Source of the DNA: Pseudomonadota bacterium | Lineage (GTDB): Bacteria; Desulfobacterota; Desulfovibrionia; Desulfovibrionales; Desulfovibrionaceae | Reading direction: 5' to 3' | Assembly: GCA_023419375.1 (NCBI GenBank) | Contig: JAEZYD010000003.1 | Location: 124,001 to 188,000, forward strand | DNA length: 64,000 nucleotides | Shown here: positions 16,986 to 26,267 of the stretch, piece after piece | Numbering within the stretch: the first letter of the stretch is position 1 | How the letters are laid out: the number at the start of each line of letters is the position of its first letter | Program-made: the position numbers and the translations under genes | The notes under the pieces: generated by a model | The model's database searches: none | What the model was told of the DNA's origin: nothing | What the model saw: only the letters and a program-made list of their open reading frames with translations

Positions 16986-18329
16986 TCAGCCCTGGGCTTT
17001 GGCGCGTTCCTTTTCCTGGTACATGGCAGTGTCCGCGCAGGAGAGCAGCGCATCCACTGTGAGGGCCGAATCAGGGAATACTGCACTGCCCATGCTGAAC
17101 GTGAACGGCCCAGGTATGTTCAGCTCGGGCAGGCCCTTTGCAAGATCGGCGCGCATTCGGGCAAAGGCGGCCTTGTCCCTCTCCCGGGACGGGTTGCCGT
17201 TGAGCAGCAACACAAATTCATCACCGCCCATACGCCCCAGAATATGCGTCACCGGGGCATGTGCGCGAACAACCTCTGCGAAGAGTTGCAATACTCGGTC
17301 GCCCGCCTCATGTCCATAGGTGTCGTTAATGCCTTTAAAATTGTTTAAGTCAACGTAATATAAGGTAAAATTTTTTGAAATTGGTGCGGCTATGCGCCGC
17401 TGAAGCTCCTCAAAGAGTCCACGTCTGTTGAGCGCACCCGTGAGGGCGTCCCTGTAGGCGATGGCCTCAAGATAGGTACGGATTTGTGTAAGATCATGAT
17501 TCCTTTGAACAAGAGTCGCAAGGAAAAGGCTGAGAAGAACGCTCATGCCCACATAGAGCCATGATTCCAGTGATCTGTACCAGGCAACGCCTGACGACAT
17601 GCGGATCAGCCAGTGAGCGTTGAGAATTGTCACAGGCATGTCTATGCTGCCTGCGTCTTTTTCTGAATCTGCGTTGCCAGCAATAAGCAATGCCTCGCCC
17701 TTATGGGGCGATGTGCGCCAAAGGCCAAAATCGATATTCATGCTGCCCAGCATGTAAAGGTCCGAGGCTGTCATCACGTCAGGAAAACGCAGCAATATTG
17801 CGGCGATTCCCCAATACTGAGGACGGCCGGAAGCATCAGGAAGGAATACAGAAAGTCGCCCCACCAGAGCAGCATCCCCGTTGGGCAGCAGTACCGGCCC
17901 GGCCAGGGTCAGCGGTGCGCCGTGGCGGGCCGTGACAGCTTCGTGGCAGCCCAGATTGCCGTCCAGCATATCCTGCCCAATCAGCAGACTGTTGGCAGGC
18001 GTATATGGGTACACCTTGCCTATGGTGCCGCCGGGAGCGAGCACAAAGGCCTGAATGGTCTCTTCATCGCGCAGGGCAGCGGCAACGCGCTCGAATTCCT
18101 GAATGTTTCCGTTATTGTCAATAACAAGCGCGTTCAGGGTTTCCGTTTTGAATATCAGGCGCAACAGATCGCTTTGGAGGTTATCGCGCTGCGAGCGGGC
18201 AATGCTCTCAAGTTTGACCCGTTCAATCTGCTGTTTGCGGTCAATCAAAACCCAGGTCAAAAGTAAGTTGAAGGCCAACGTGATGAGCAGCATTCCAGTG
18301 AATGGGCGCATTGAAAAAGATCGCACCAT
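16986..18329 (-). CDS. Membrane diguanylate cyclase (GGDEF)
   Basis: A 447-residue protein: a transmembrane helix at about 12-30, a periplasmic sensor region of roughly 220 residues, a second helix at about 255-278, then a GGDEF domain. The active loop is GRMGGDEFVLLL, intact, with DLNNFKGINDTYGHEAGD upstream for metal and nucleotide binding. It should make c-di-GMP from two GTP in response to an external signal. No canonical RxxD product-inhibition site is seen before the GGDEF motif. The start at 18329 has only a weak ribosome site. It lies 35 bases after folP and 44 bases before cdaA, apparently in the same operon. Confidence 0.9.
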   Translation of the reverse strand: MVRSFSMRPFTGMLLITLAFNLLLTWVLIDRKQQIERVKLESIARSQRDNLQSDLLRLIFKTETLNALVIDNNGNIQEFERVAAALRDEETIQAFVLAPGGTIGKVYPYTPANSLLIGQDMLDGNLGCHEAVTARHGAPLTLAGPVLLPNGDAALVGRLSVFLPDASGRPQYWGIAAILLRFPDVMTASDLYMLGSMNIDFGLWRTSPHKGEALLIAGNADSEKDAGSIDMPVTILNAHWLIRMSSGVAWYRSLESWLYVGMSVLLSLFLATLVQRNHDLTQIRTYLEAIAYRDALTGALNRRGLFEELQRRIAAPISKNFTLYYVDLNNFKGINDTYGHEAGDRVLQLFAEVVRAHAPVTHILGRMGGDEFVLLLNGNPSRERDKAAFARMRADLAKGLPELNIPGPFTFSMGSAVFPDSALTVDALLSCADTAMYQEKERAKAQG

Positions 18330-18364
18330 ACCGGCAGACTCGCAATCGTTGACGGTTTGAATCC

Positions 18365-19243
18365 CTAGTTGGCCTCGAGAGCCAGAGCAACAGTCATGGC
18401 CTGACGGGCCGCAACAACATCATGCACCCTGTGCCAGAACACGCCCTTGCCGCGCAGCATTGCCGTGGCCGTGGCAGTTGCCAGACCGCGCTCCTGCGGC
18501 GGCAGGCCCAGAAGCCCGCCAAAAACGGATTTCATGGACAGCGCCATGAGCACAGGCCGCCCAAGCGCGAGCCAATCTTCCGGGTGGGCAAGCAAGGCAA
18601 GGTTGTGTTCAAGCGTCTTGCCAAAACCGATGCCCGGGTCAAGCACAATACGGTCTTCCGGCAGGCCCGCCCGCACCAGACGCGACATCTCGCGCTCAAA
18701 GAATTCCAGCACTTCACGGCGAACGTCAGTATAGCGCGGATCGTGCTGCATGGTCTGCGGGCGGCCCTGACTGTGCATCAGCACATAGCCGGGCTTGTAC
18801 TGCACAAGCACCTCCAGCAGGGCGGGATCAAAGGCGCAGGCCGAAATATCATTGATGATGGCAGCCCCCATGTCCAGCACGGCGGCAGCCGTGGCGGCAT
18901 GGTAGGTATCAACAGAGATAACGGCTCCGGGAGCTGCCTGACGCAGCCCTGTCAGAACCGGCAGCAGGCGCGCGGTTTCCTGCTGGGGGGGGAGTTCTGC
19001 GGCTCCGGGCCGCGACGATTCCGCGCCAAGGTCAAGAATGTCTGCACCCTGGTTGCGCAGGGTCAGCGCATGGTTGAGGCCTGGTGCCGGGGCATTGTGG
19101 CGGCCCCCGTCATAAAAGGAATCCGGGGTCAGATTTACAATGCCCATGACGCCAAAGGGGGAGGGCGTCTTCAACGCCCGCCCCCCAAGAATATGCCAGT
19201 CTGCGCCCTTGGAAAGAGCGGCCGGGCAAATGCTATCGGTCAT
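18365..19243 (-). CDS. folP: Dihydropteroate synthase
   Basis: A 292-residue pterin-binding enzyme with GIVNLTPDSFYDGG near residue 35, LGAESSRPGA, VISVDTYHA and the C-terminal RVHDVVAARQAM. It joins p-aminobenzoate to the hydroxymethyl-dihydropterin in folate synthesis and is the sulfonamide target. The ATG at 19243 lies within the last codons of ftsH (11-base overlap), which suggests coupling. The long N-terminal extension seen in this frame reads through ftsH and is not real. The order ftsH-folP-cdaA-cdaR-glmM is common in related bacteria; here a GGDEF gene is inserted. Confidence 0.95.
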   Translation of the reverse strand: MTDSICPAALSKGADWHILGGRALKTPSPFGVMGIVNLTPDSFYDGGRHNAPAPGLNHALTLRNQGADILDLGAESSRPGAAELPPQQETARLLPVLTGLRQAAPGAVISVDTYHAATAAAVLDMGAAIINDISACAFDPALLEVLVQYKPGYVLMHSQGRPQTMQHDPRYTDVRREVLEFFEREMSRLVRAGLPEDRIVLDPGIGFGKTLEHNLALLAHPEDWLALGRPVLMALSMKSVFGGLLGLPPQERGLATATATAMLRGKGVFWHRVHDVVAARQAMTVALALEAN

Positions 19244-21245
19244 TTTCTTTACTGTTGTTCCTGGTGTTCTCGGCTTCGGACTGCTTGGATTCCGCCTGCT
19301 CAGATTGCTGCTCCGGCTTCTGCTCAGCCTTCTGTTCAGGGGCCTGAGCGTCCGTATCCGGTTCAATGACAAATTCAGCGCCGGATTTGGCAGCCTTGCC
19401 ACCCTTGGCGGCCGTAGTGGGCACGGGTTTGCCGTTGCTGTCGAGCGGGGGCAGCTCCTTGTTGTCCATGAGCAGGTCAAGATCCTCGCCAGTGATGGTT
19501 TCGCGATCAAGAAGGGCCTGGGCAATGCGGTGCAGGGCATCCAGATTTTCTTCAAGCAGCTTGCGGCAGCGGCTGTGCGCGTCTTCCACAATGCGCTTCA
19601 CTTCCGAATCCACAAGCCGTGCCGTGTCTTCGCTGAAGTTCTTGTTCTGAACCCATTCGCGGCCAATAAAGACTTCTTCGCCGGTTTCGCCGATGGCCAG
19701 CGTGCCCACGGCTTCGCTCATGCCCCACTCGCAGACCATCTTGCGGGCCATGCGGGTGACGCGTTCGATGTCGTTGGAGGCGCCGGTGGTGATATCGTCA
19801 AAAATGATTTCTTCCGCCACGCGGCCACCCAGCAGCACCACCAGATTATTGCGCAGGAAGGAGCGCGAATAACCGTGGCGGTCTTCTTCCGGCAGCTGCA
19901 TGGTCACGCCCAGGGCGCGGCCACGAGGAATGATCGTAACCTTGTGCACCGGGTCGGAACCGGGCAGCAGGCGGGCAGCCAGGGCGTGGCCGCCTTCGTG
20001 GTAGGCGGTGATGCGCTTTTCTTCCTCGGAGAGGATAAGACTGCGGCGTTCGCGGCCCATGAGAACCTTGTCCTTGGCATACTCGAAATCATGCATGTCC
20101 AGGCGGTCCTGATTGAGCTTGGCGGCCTGAAGGGCAGCTTCGTTGACCAGATTTTCAAGGTCGGCGCCAGAAAATCCCGGTGTACCGCGAGCCAGCACTT
20201 CCAGATCAACATCGCCAGCAAGAGGCGTGCGTTTGGTGTGCACTTCAAGAATGCGTCGGCGGCCACGCAGATCGGGCGTGGGCACCATGACCTGACGGTC
20301 AAAGCGGCCAGGACGCAGCAGGGCGGGATCAAGCACATCAGGGCGGTTTGTGGCGGCAATGAGGATAACGCCTTCATTGCTTTCAAAGCCGTCCATTTCC
20401 ACAAGCAGCTGGTTCAGGGTCTGCTCGCGTTCGTCATGCCCGCCGCCAAGGCCAGCGCCACGCTGACGGCCAACGGCGTCGATTTCGTCAATAAATATCA
20501 GACAGGGCGCGTTTTTCTTGCCCTGAACAAAAAGGTCGCGAACGCGCGAAGCGCCCACGCCCACAAACATTTCAACAAAGTCGGAGCCGGAAATGGAGAA
20601 GAACGGCACCCCGGCCTCGCCAGCAACGGCGCGGGCCAGAAGGGTTTTACCCGTGCCGGGAGGGCCCACGAGCAGCACGCCCTTGGGGATGCGACCGCCA
20701 AGGCGGGTAAACTTTTTGGGGTTGGAGAGAAATTCCACAACTTCCGAAAGTTCGTCCTTGGCTTCGTCAACACCAGCCACGTCAGCAAAGGTAACGCGGG
20801 TGCTGTCCTGATTGAGCAGACGCGCGCGCGACCGGCCAAAGCTCATGGCCTTGCCGCCGCCGCTCTGCATCTGGCGCATAAAGAAAATCCACACGCCAAC
20901 GAGCAGCAGCATGGGGAACCAGGAAACCAGCAGGGTCATGTACCAGGGCTGTTCTTCCGGCGGTTCGGCCTTGATTTCGACCTTTTTTTCAATAAGGCGG
21001 TTTACGAGGCCGATGTCCTGCGGAGCATAGGACTGCACGGTTTTGCCGTCAGAGGTGCGCCCGATGAGGGTGTGCCCCTGAATGGTCACGGACATGAGCT
21101 GGCCGTTGTCCACCTGACTGAGAAAATCTGAGTAGGGCACCCGCTGGGTGATCCCCTGCGGCTGCTGGAACATATTGAAAAGCATGACCATCGCCAGGAC
21201 GATTATCGCCCACAGCATCAGGTTGCGACTTATCTGATTCAACAC
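19233..21245 (-). CDS. ftsH: ATP-dependent zinc metalloprotease FtsH
   Basis: A 670-residue membrane AAA+ protease. Two transmembrane helices (about 9-25 and 103-123) flank a periplasmic domain. The AAA domain has Walker A (GPPGTGKT), Walker B ([11 protein letters not shown]) and the second region of homology ending RPGRFDRQV. The zinc site is HEGGHAL. The last ~60 residues are rich in Gln, Glu and Lys. It degrades misfolded and regulatory membrane proteins. The first codon is GTG at 21245, but TTG at 21242 is better spaced from the GGAGG site and may be the true start. It heads the eight-gene minus-strand block. Confidence 0.96.
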   Translation of the reverse strand: MLNQISRNLMLWAIIVLAMVMLFNMFQQPQGITQRVPYSDFLSQVDNGQLMSVTIQGHTLIGRTSDGKTVQSYAPQDIGLVNRLIEKKVEIKAEPPEEQPWYMTLLVSWFPMLLLVGVWIFFMRQMQSGGGKAMSFGRSRARLLNQDSTRVTFADVAGVDEAKDELSEVVEFLSNPKKFTRLGGRIPKGVLLVGPPGTGKTLLARAVAGEAGVPFFSISGSDFVEMFVGVGASRVRDLFVQGKKNAPCLIFIDEIDAVGRQRGAGLGGGHDEREQTLNQLLVEMDGFESNEGVILIAATNRPDVLDPALLRPGRFDRQVMVPTPDLRGRRRILEVHTKRTPLAGDVDLEVLARGTPGFSGADLENLVNEAALQAAKLNQDRLDMHDFEYAKDKVLMGRERRSLILSEEEKRITAYHEGGHALAARLLPGSDPVHKVTIIPRGRALGVTMQLPEEDRHGYSRSFLRNNLVVLLGGRVAEEIIFDDITTGASNDIERVTRMARKMVCEWGMSEAVGTLAIGETGEEVFIGREWVQNKNFSEDTARLVDSEVKRIVEDAHSRCRKLLEENLDALHRIAQALLDRETITGEDLDLLMDNKELPPLDSNGKPVPTTAAKGGKAAKSGAEFVIEPDTDAQAPEQKAEQKPEQQSEQAESKQSEAENTRNNSKENDR

Positions 21246-21315
21246 TGCCTCCGTTACGTTTTCCGCGCGCGGTGGCGCACGGCCAGGCCGGATATATGGC
21301 CAGCACAGTTAAGAA

Positions 21316-21343
21316 ATTACTACCTGCATGCGTCTGGTGTCAA
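21316..21343 (-). promoter_or_regulatory. Candidate ftsH promoter
   Basis: On the minus strand TTGACA (21338-21343) and AGTAAT (21316-21321) are separated by 16 bases, about 70 bases upstream of ftsH. The -35 hexamer is perfect; the -10 is moderate. Confidence 0.4.
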
Positions 21344-21546
21344 ATGTTTGTGGGCATTTGCAGCTCAGGCAACAGGGTTTCGGCTGCGCTTGTCTTTTTC
21401 ATAATAATGCGCAAAACACACTTGGCAATGGAGGTTTGACGTTCAGGAGTCAAAACAGCATGCCGGGTGCGTGTTGCGCATGCTCAAACTGTGCTGCGGG
21501 CTTTGCTGCTTTTGCTGTGCTGCAAAGGCCAAATAAGTTTGCCCTC

Positions 21547-21575
21547 TTGCGGGCAAGGGGCTTTTGCCCTATGGT
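21547..21575 (+). promoter_or_regulatory. Candidate promoter of tRNA-Sec
   Basis: TTGCGG at 21547-21552 and TATGGT at 21570-21575 with a 17-base spacer, ending ten bases before the mature tRNA 5' end. Spacing and position fit a sigma-70 promoter with a very short leader. Confidence 0.5.
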
Positions 21576-21585
21576 GCGCCCATGC

Positions 21586-21679
21586 GGAGACGTTTCGTCA
21601 CCGGTGTGGCGCCCGGTCTTCAAAACCGGTGGCAGGCCTTGCGGTCTGTGGTAGGTTCGACCCCTATACGTCTCCGCCA
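21586..21679 (+). tRNA. selC: Selenocysteine tRNA (anticodon TCA)
   Basis: A 94-nt tRNA. The 8-bp acceptor stem GGAGACGT (21586-21593) pairs with ACGTCTCC (21668-21675), followed by G73 and an encoded CCA. The anticodon arm is CCGGT-CTTCAAA-ACCGG, with TCA reading UGA. A long variable arm and a TTCGA-containing T arm follow. The 8-bp acceptor and long extra arm are specific to tRNA-Sec. It inserts selenocysteine at UGA with SelB, which is not in the window. It explains the UGA codons in fdhF (55531) and probably in the small gene at 42439. Confidence 0.97.
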
Positions 21680-21737
21680 CTCAAGCTCTTTTAGCCAGGC
21701 TCATCTGGCTTGCCGTCTTTTGCAGACTGACGCTGTG

Positions 21738-21767
21738 TCCCCCGGTTTGACCCGGGGGATTTTTTTT
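21738..21767 (+). terminator. Terminator of tRNA-Sec
   Basis: TCCCCCGG (21738-21745) pairs with CCGGGGGA (21752-21759), followed by eight T. It lies 59 bases after the tRNA on the same strand. Confidence 0.9.
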
Positions 21768-21803
21768 GCTCTGCGGTCAGCCCGGTTGCTGCCAGGCCCG
21801 CTG

Positions 21804-23171
21804 CTATTTTTCAGTTTTTTTCTTGTGGCTTGAGCGCAGGTGCAGACGCATGGGGGCATGCGTGATGCCGAATATTTTGCGCAACGCGCGTTCAAGATAG
21901 CGGGTATAGCTTTCAGGAACACGTGTAGCATCGCTCACAAAGCACACAAAGGTCGGCGGCGCGGTTTCCGCCTGGGTCAGGTAGAAGAACTTGGCGCGCA
22001 CACGCTTGACCACTGGCGGCTGGTGCTTTTCGAGCACTTCTTCCATGGCGCGGTTGAGCTTGCCGGTAGAAATGCGCACGCTGCATTCTTCGTGTATCTG
22101 GGTTGCCAGGGGCAGGATCTTTTTCAGGCCGGTTCCCTTGAGGGCAGAAACATTCAGAATCGGCACATGCGGGCAAAAGGCCAGCATCTCGGCCACGTTC
22201 TTTTTGAGCCTGTCCAGCGAGTCGCGGGGGGCCAGATCGCACTTGTTGATAAGCACCATAAAGGGCGTTTTGCGCGTGTTCAGCATGTCCATGAGGCGCT
22301 TGTCCTGCTGGCTCACGCCTTCGGCGGCGTCCAGGGTCAGCAGGGTCACATCGGCCTTGGTGCTCGACTTGATGGCCGAGTTGACGGAGTACTTTTCCAG
22401 ACTGTCGCTGATCTTGGTGCGGCGGCGTACACCTGCAGTGTCCACAAACACGTAGTCGCGCCCACCGCTTGCAAAGCGCACGTCAACGCTGTCGCGCGTG
22501 GTGCCCGCCACATCGGAAACAATCATGCGGTCGCTGCGGGAAATGGCGTTGATGAGCGACGACTTGCCCGCATTGGGCCGGCCAAGCATGGCAAGCTTGA
22601 GGGTCGGCGGCGCGGGCGGCTCGGTGGAGGTTTCTTCCGGCAGCAGGGCTACCAGTTCTTCCACCAGAGCTGTGATGTTGTGGCCGTGCTCGGCGGAAAC
22701 CGCCAGCAGCGGGAAGCCCAGAACATGAAATTCGGCCATGAGCTCATCTTCGCGCTCCACGCCGTCAACCTTGTTGACCACGCAGATGGTGGGCAGGCCC
22801 TTGCGGCGCACATGGGCCGCAAGATGCTCGTCCAGAGGCAGCAGGCCATCGCGCGAATCCACCACAAAGGCCACGGCTGCGGCATCAACCAGCGCCGCCT
22901 CGGTTTGCGCAAGAATGTCGCGTTCAAAGCCGCGAATGCCTTCGGGGCCTTCAACCACGGCGGCGTGGGCGTCAAGCGTGATGCCGCCCGTGTCCACAAT
23001 GCCGAAAACGGGGGTGTCCTTGCGGCGCACCACACCGTCCATGCGGTCGCGGGTCACGCCGGGGCGGTCATGGGTGATGGCCCGATTGCTGCGGATAAGC
23101 CTGTTGAACAGGGTGGATTTGCCCACATTGGGGCGACCCACCAGAATGACGCGGGGCAATGTATCTGCCAT
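21804..23171 (-). CDS. der: Ribosome assembly GTPase Der (EngA)
   Basis: A 455-residue protein with two consecutive GTPase domains and a C-terminal KH-like domain. The G1 loops are GRPNVGKST (near residue 12) and GRPNAGKSS (near 197). The G3 motifs are DTGG and DTAG, and the NKXD motifs are NKVD and NKCD. It acts in maturation of the 50S ribosomal subunit. The short basic tail (SSHKKKTEK) is typical. The ATG at 23171 matches the family start (MADTLPRVILVGRPN). It converges with the tRNA-Sec gene. Confidence 0.96.
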   Translation of the reverse strand: MADTLPRVILVGRPNVGKSTLFNRLIRSNRAITHDRPGVTRDRMDGVVRRKDTPVFGIVDTGGITLDAHAAVVEGPEGIRGFERDILAQTEAALVDAAAVAFVVDSRDGLLPLDEHLAAHVRRKGLPTICVVNKVDGVEREDELMAEFHVLGFPLLAVSAEHGHNITALVEELVALLPEETSTEPPAPPTLKLAMLGRPNAGKSSLINAISRSDRMIVSDVAGTTRDSVDVRFASGGRDYVFVDTAGVRRRTKISDSLEKYSVNSAIKSSTKADVTLLTLDAAEGVSQQDKRLMDMLNTRKTPFMVLINKCDLAPRDSLDRLKKNVAEMLAFCPHVPILNVSALKGTGLKKILPLATQIHEECSVRISTGKLNRAMEEVLEKHQPPVVKRVRAKFFYLTQAETAPPTFVCFVSDATRVPESYTRYLERALRKIFGITHAPMRLHLRSSHKKKTEK

Positions 23172-23357
23172 GAGAATACCTTAGTGTACACCTGGGATTT
23201 GCCAGGCGAGATTGCAAGCGTGAAGCGGAGTGCGCCGCCATACGGTCATGCGCTCCGATGAAAAGAAAGCGCCCGGAGCATATGCTCTCTGAGGCGTCTG
23301 GCGTGTAGTGCCACGCAGGCCGCGCGGCGGCCAGGGCAGCTGGGTTTCAGGGCTGTT

Positions 23358-24533
23358 TTACTGGCGTAAAAATTTATTTTTAGCACTTTGTTCCGTCAAA
23401 GGGAAGACCCCGCATCCGCCCTCATGTTCCGGGGCTGTCATGGCGGCGAGAGGTTCTGGCATCTGCTCAAGGGCATGCGTGCCAGACCACGGCGGCAGGC
23501 ATGAAAACACGTGTCCGCAGGGCATGGTTACGCGCAGGGCATGCAGCAGCAAATTTTCTGGCTCCGGGGCAGATTTTTCTGTCGTACCCATGCGGGCCGG
23601 GGCCGGGAGGGCGTAGGCCCCACGCGGCACATGGCGGCGCGTGGGCGCAGCCTGCCCGTACTTGGTATCGCCAATCACAGGATGTCCAACAGTGGCAAGC
23701 TGTACGCGGATCTGATGCGTGCGGCCAGTCAGCAGGCGCACAAGCAGCAGGCTTTGCTCTTGCTCCACCCTCAGGGGGCGCACCATGCACAGAGCCTCGC
23801 GGCTGTCGGCCTCGCCGGGCGAGACCGGACGCACCTTCTCATAGCCCTGGGCAGTATCCTTGCGCAGAAAGTGGCGCAGCAGCTGCGTTTCGGTAAAGGG
23901 CCAGCGGCCCTGCACCCAGACCACATATTCCTTGGCCAGCGTTCCTTCGCGTATGGCGTCCTGAGCCTTGGCGAGGGCTTCGTACGAGGCAGCTACCAGC
24001 AGTACGCCCGATGTTTCCTTGTCCAGCCTGTGCACGGGCGTGGGCTTGAAGGGCGCGCTTGCGAAGTAGGCGGCCAGCCGGGAGCTGAGGCTGTCGTCAT
24101 GCCCGGTGCCGGGATGCGTTGGCAGCCCTGCGGGTTTGTTAAAGGCCCACAGGTAACCGTCTGTACCGATCATGGGCGGCAAGGGAGGCGAGTCAACCCG
24201 CTGCGCGTCGAGATCTGTATCCGTCAGCGGCTGGGGGGCCGCTTCTGATGCGCTTTCTTCCGCCATTTTGAAGGCAAAGGGAGGAAGACGAACAATGTCG
24301 CCTGTCTGCACGCGGGCAAAGGGCTTGCATCTGCTGCCGTTGATACGCACCTGTCCGGTGCGCACCCAGCGGTGGAGCAGGGTGGGGGGCAAGTTCAGCC
24401 GCCTTTGCAGGAACTGTAACAACTTTTGGCCGCTTTCGGTCTCCTGAACTATCGGCTGTTCCAGAGGCGATTGCCTGCTGATGCCGATGCCAGAGTCCTG
24501 GGCCTGCGTAGGGGGAGGGTTATCTTCCGACAT
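23358..24533 (-). CDS. RluA-family 23S rRNA pseudouridine synthase
   Basis: A 391-residue protein with an N-terminal S4 RNA-binding domain (LLHRWVRTGQVRING, near residue 50) and an RluA catalytic domain. The catalytic Asp lies in PVHRLDKETSGVLLVA (near residue 175), followed by GRTHQIRVQLATVGHPVIGD. It most resembles RluC/RluD and should isomerise uridines in rRNA. The C-terminal ~40 residues after the domain are extra. ATG 24533 is preferred over an upstream TTG at 24551. The exact target position cannot be told from sequence. Confidence 0.9.
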   Translation of the reverse strand: MSEDNPPPTQAQDSGIGISRQSPLEQPIVQETESGQKLLQFLQRRLNLPPTLLHRWVRTGQVRINGSRCKPFARVQTGDIVRLPPFAFKMAEESASEAAPQPLTDTDLDAQRVDSPPLPPMIGTDGYLWAFNKPAGLPTHPGTGHDDSLSSRLAAYFASAPFKPTPVHRLDKETSGVLLVAASYEALAKAQDAIREGTLAKEYVVWVQGRWPFTETQLLRHFLRKDTAQGYEKVRPVSPGEADSREALCMVRPLRVEQEQSLLLVRLLTGRTHQIRVQLATVGHPVIGDTKYGQAAPTRRHVPRGAYALPAPARMGTTEKSAPEPENLLLHALRVTMPCGHVFSCLPPWSGTHALEQMPEPLAAMTAPEHEGGCGVFPLTEQSAKNKFLRQ

Positions 24534-24600
24534 GGGGATACTCTGGCGCAAAGCCAGCCTTGCGTCAAGAGCGGCGGGGGCGCGGCCTGCCAGCTGCGCG

Positions 24601-25965
24601 TTACAGATAGCGGCAGTCGTTCATGGAAACCTTGGCAAAGGTGTGGTTTTCAATCCAGTCCCGAACGCGCTGACGGGTCTCAGCCCTTGTGGTCAGCTTG
24701 TTCCGCAGCATGGCCCGGTCTGCCTCCACAATGGCGTTGGCAATGCTGGTCTGCATGTCTTCCGTGCAGGCGGAACCCATTGCCAGTAAGACCGGGGGGC
24801 GGTTTTGCTGGCTGTTGTGCCTTTTAAAGCGCTGCATGAGCTCATGCAAAATTTCGGCAACCTTCAGGCTGTCGCATCCGGGCAGCAGCACGGTGTATTC
24901 ATCCCCGCTCATGCGCGCCACGCAGGCTGCGGAATCCAGCCCGCCGCGCAGCAGCAGGGCCGCCTGACAAAGCACTGTATTGCCTTCTTCGTGCCCGAGA
25001 TAATCGTTAATCATTTTCAGTCCATTGACATCGGCAACGATAACCCCCACGGGCCGAACGGCGTTTTGCTCCAGTTCGTCCACGGTCATGGTAAAAAAAG
25101 TTCGGCTGCGCAAACCGGTGAGGGGGTCGTTGCGCACCATGTCTTCAAGATGGGCTCTGTCGGCCTGGCTTGCGCTGATGTCGGTATGCAGGCCCACCAC
25201 ACGCGTGGCCTTTCCGTTGGCATCGCGCTGCGTCACGTTGCCGCGGCCAAGAATCCAGGCCCAGGTGTTATCTGCCCTGCGCATGCGGTAGGTGCACTCA
25301 AAAGTATCGCCGTGGGTGGGCGAGGCAATGATGTCTTTTTGTATGGGCACCACGTGGGCGTAATCTTCCGGGTGAATTTTTTCTTCCCAGCTACGCAGCG
25401 TTGCGGGGAAAGTCTCGGCAGTGTAGCCGAGCATTTCGATGTAGCGGGGGCTATAGTAGACGCTATTGGTGTTGGCGTCCCAATCCCACAGTCCATCGCC
25501 GGAAGCATTGAGCGCCAGCATCAGGCGGGCTGCATCCTGCGTGGAATGCGGCGTGGCAAGGTGCTGCATGGAAAACCGCGCGGATGGCAAAATCTGCTGC
25601 GCCTGACGTTCCACCGCGCTGATGCAGCCAACCACACGCTCTGCCTGCCCTGCGCCGTTACGCGCAAGGGTTATAAGCTGGGTTCGCGCCACAAGAGCAT
25701 TGAGGGGAAAGCATATTTCCATATGCGCGCCGATGTGGCCCTCGAGAAACGTCTGCAACGATTGCCCGAGTATGTCCCTTTTATCCTCTAGGCATGCACC
25801 CAGAAATGCCGCCATGCTGCAAGGAGTATTTGCTTCAATGCCAAGCAGCCGCCTGGCCCCAAGGCTGAAGCGGAGGAGGTCTGAGGCAACGCGCCATTCC
25901 AGCACGGCATCAGTTGTGTCCGTCTGGATAAGCGGCAGGGTGGGGCTGGGATGGGGTTCGCGCAT
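24601..25965 (-). CDS. PAS-GGDEF sensor protein with SGDEY signature
   Basis: A 454-residue soluble protein without membrane helices. An N-terminal PAS-like region precedes a clear PAS/PAC module (LMLALNASGDGLWDWDANTNSVYYS; RMRRADNTWAWILGRG, residues ~145-260) and a GGDEF domain (DVNGLKMINDYLGHEEGN). The active loop reads ARMSGDEYTVLL; SGDEX variants can still be active. No canonical RxxD inhibition site is seen. The final ~50 residues are an extra helical tail. It probably makes c-di-GMP in response to a ligand or redox signal. ATG 25965 has AAGGA upstream. Confidence 0.87.
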   Translation of the reverse strand: MREPHPSPTLPLIQTDTTDAVLEWRVASDLLRFSLGARRLLGIEANTPCSMAAFLGACLEDKRDILGQSLQTFLEGHIGAHMEICFPLNALVARTQLITLARNGAGQAERVVGCISAVERQAQQILPSARFSMQHLATPHSTQDAARLMLALNASGDGLWDWDANTNSVYYSPRYIEMLGYTAETFPATLRSWEEKIHPEDYAHVVPIQKDIIASPTHGDTFECTYRMRRADNTWAWILGRGNVTQRDANGKATRVVGLHTDISASQADRAHLEDMVRNDPLTGLRSRTFFTMTVDELEQNAVRPVGVIVADVNGLKMINDYLGHEEGNTVLCQAALLLRGGLDSAACVARMSGDEYTVLLPGCDSLKVAEILHELMQRFKRHNSQQNRPPVLLAMGSACTEDMQTSIANAIVEADRAMLRNKLTTRAETRQRVRDWIENHTFAKVSMNDCRYL

Positions 25966-26267
25966 GGCAATCCTTGGGAGACCAAGATATGGTGCCAAAA
26001 GATAGGAATCTGACGCAGCGTATAATTTGCTGCGCGAGCCTACTACTGTTCAGGAAAGAATGCTACCATCATTTTATATATGCAAATATATATCAGGTGC
26101 GGGAATTAAAGCGCGGGCTGCCGGAGGCGAGTCGACGGGTAACGCCAGTGCGGCCTTACAGAATGGGGAGGGGGGAAGCGGCAGACAGAAAAATTATTTT
26201 ATAGCAGATAACTGCGGGCGTATTGCCTTTGCGCTGTTGAAGATTGCCGCCCGTAAAGCCGTGTGGG
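25966..26267. other. 302-bp intergenic region
   Basis: Between the PAS-GGDEF start and the end of the nickel/cobalt transporter operon. A strongly AT-rich patch (26070-26100, TATATA-type) probably carries the promoter of the PAS-GGDEF gene. An imperfect CGGGCG/CGCCCG hairpin near 26215-26260 may end the transporter operon. Confidence 0.4.

Larger units (their letters stand above)
21246..21585. other. 340-bp region between ftsH and the Sec tRNA gene
   Basis: Contains the likely ftsH promoter on the left and the likely tRNA-Sec promoter on the right. Small inverted elements occur (GCATGCC/GTTGCGCATGC around 21470), but no gene is supported. Confidence 0.5.
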
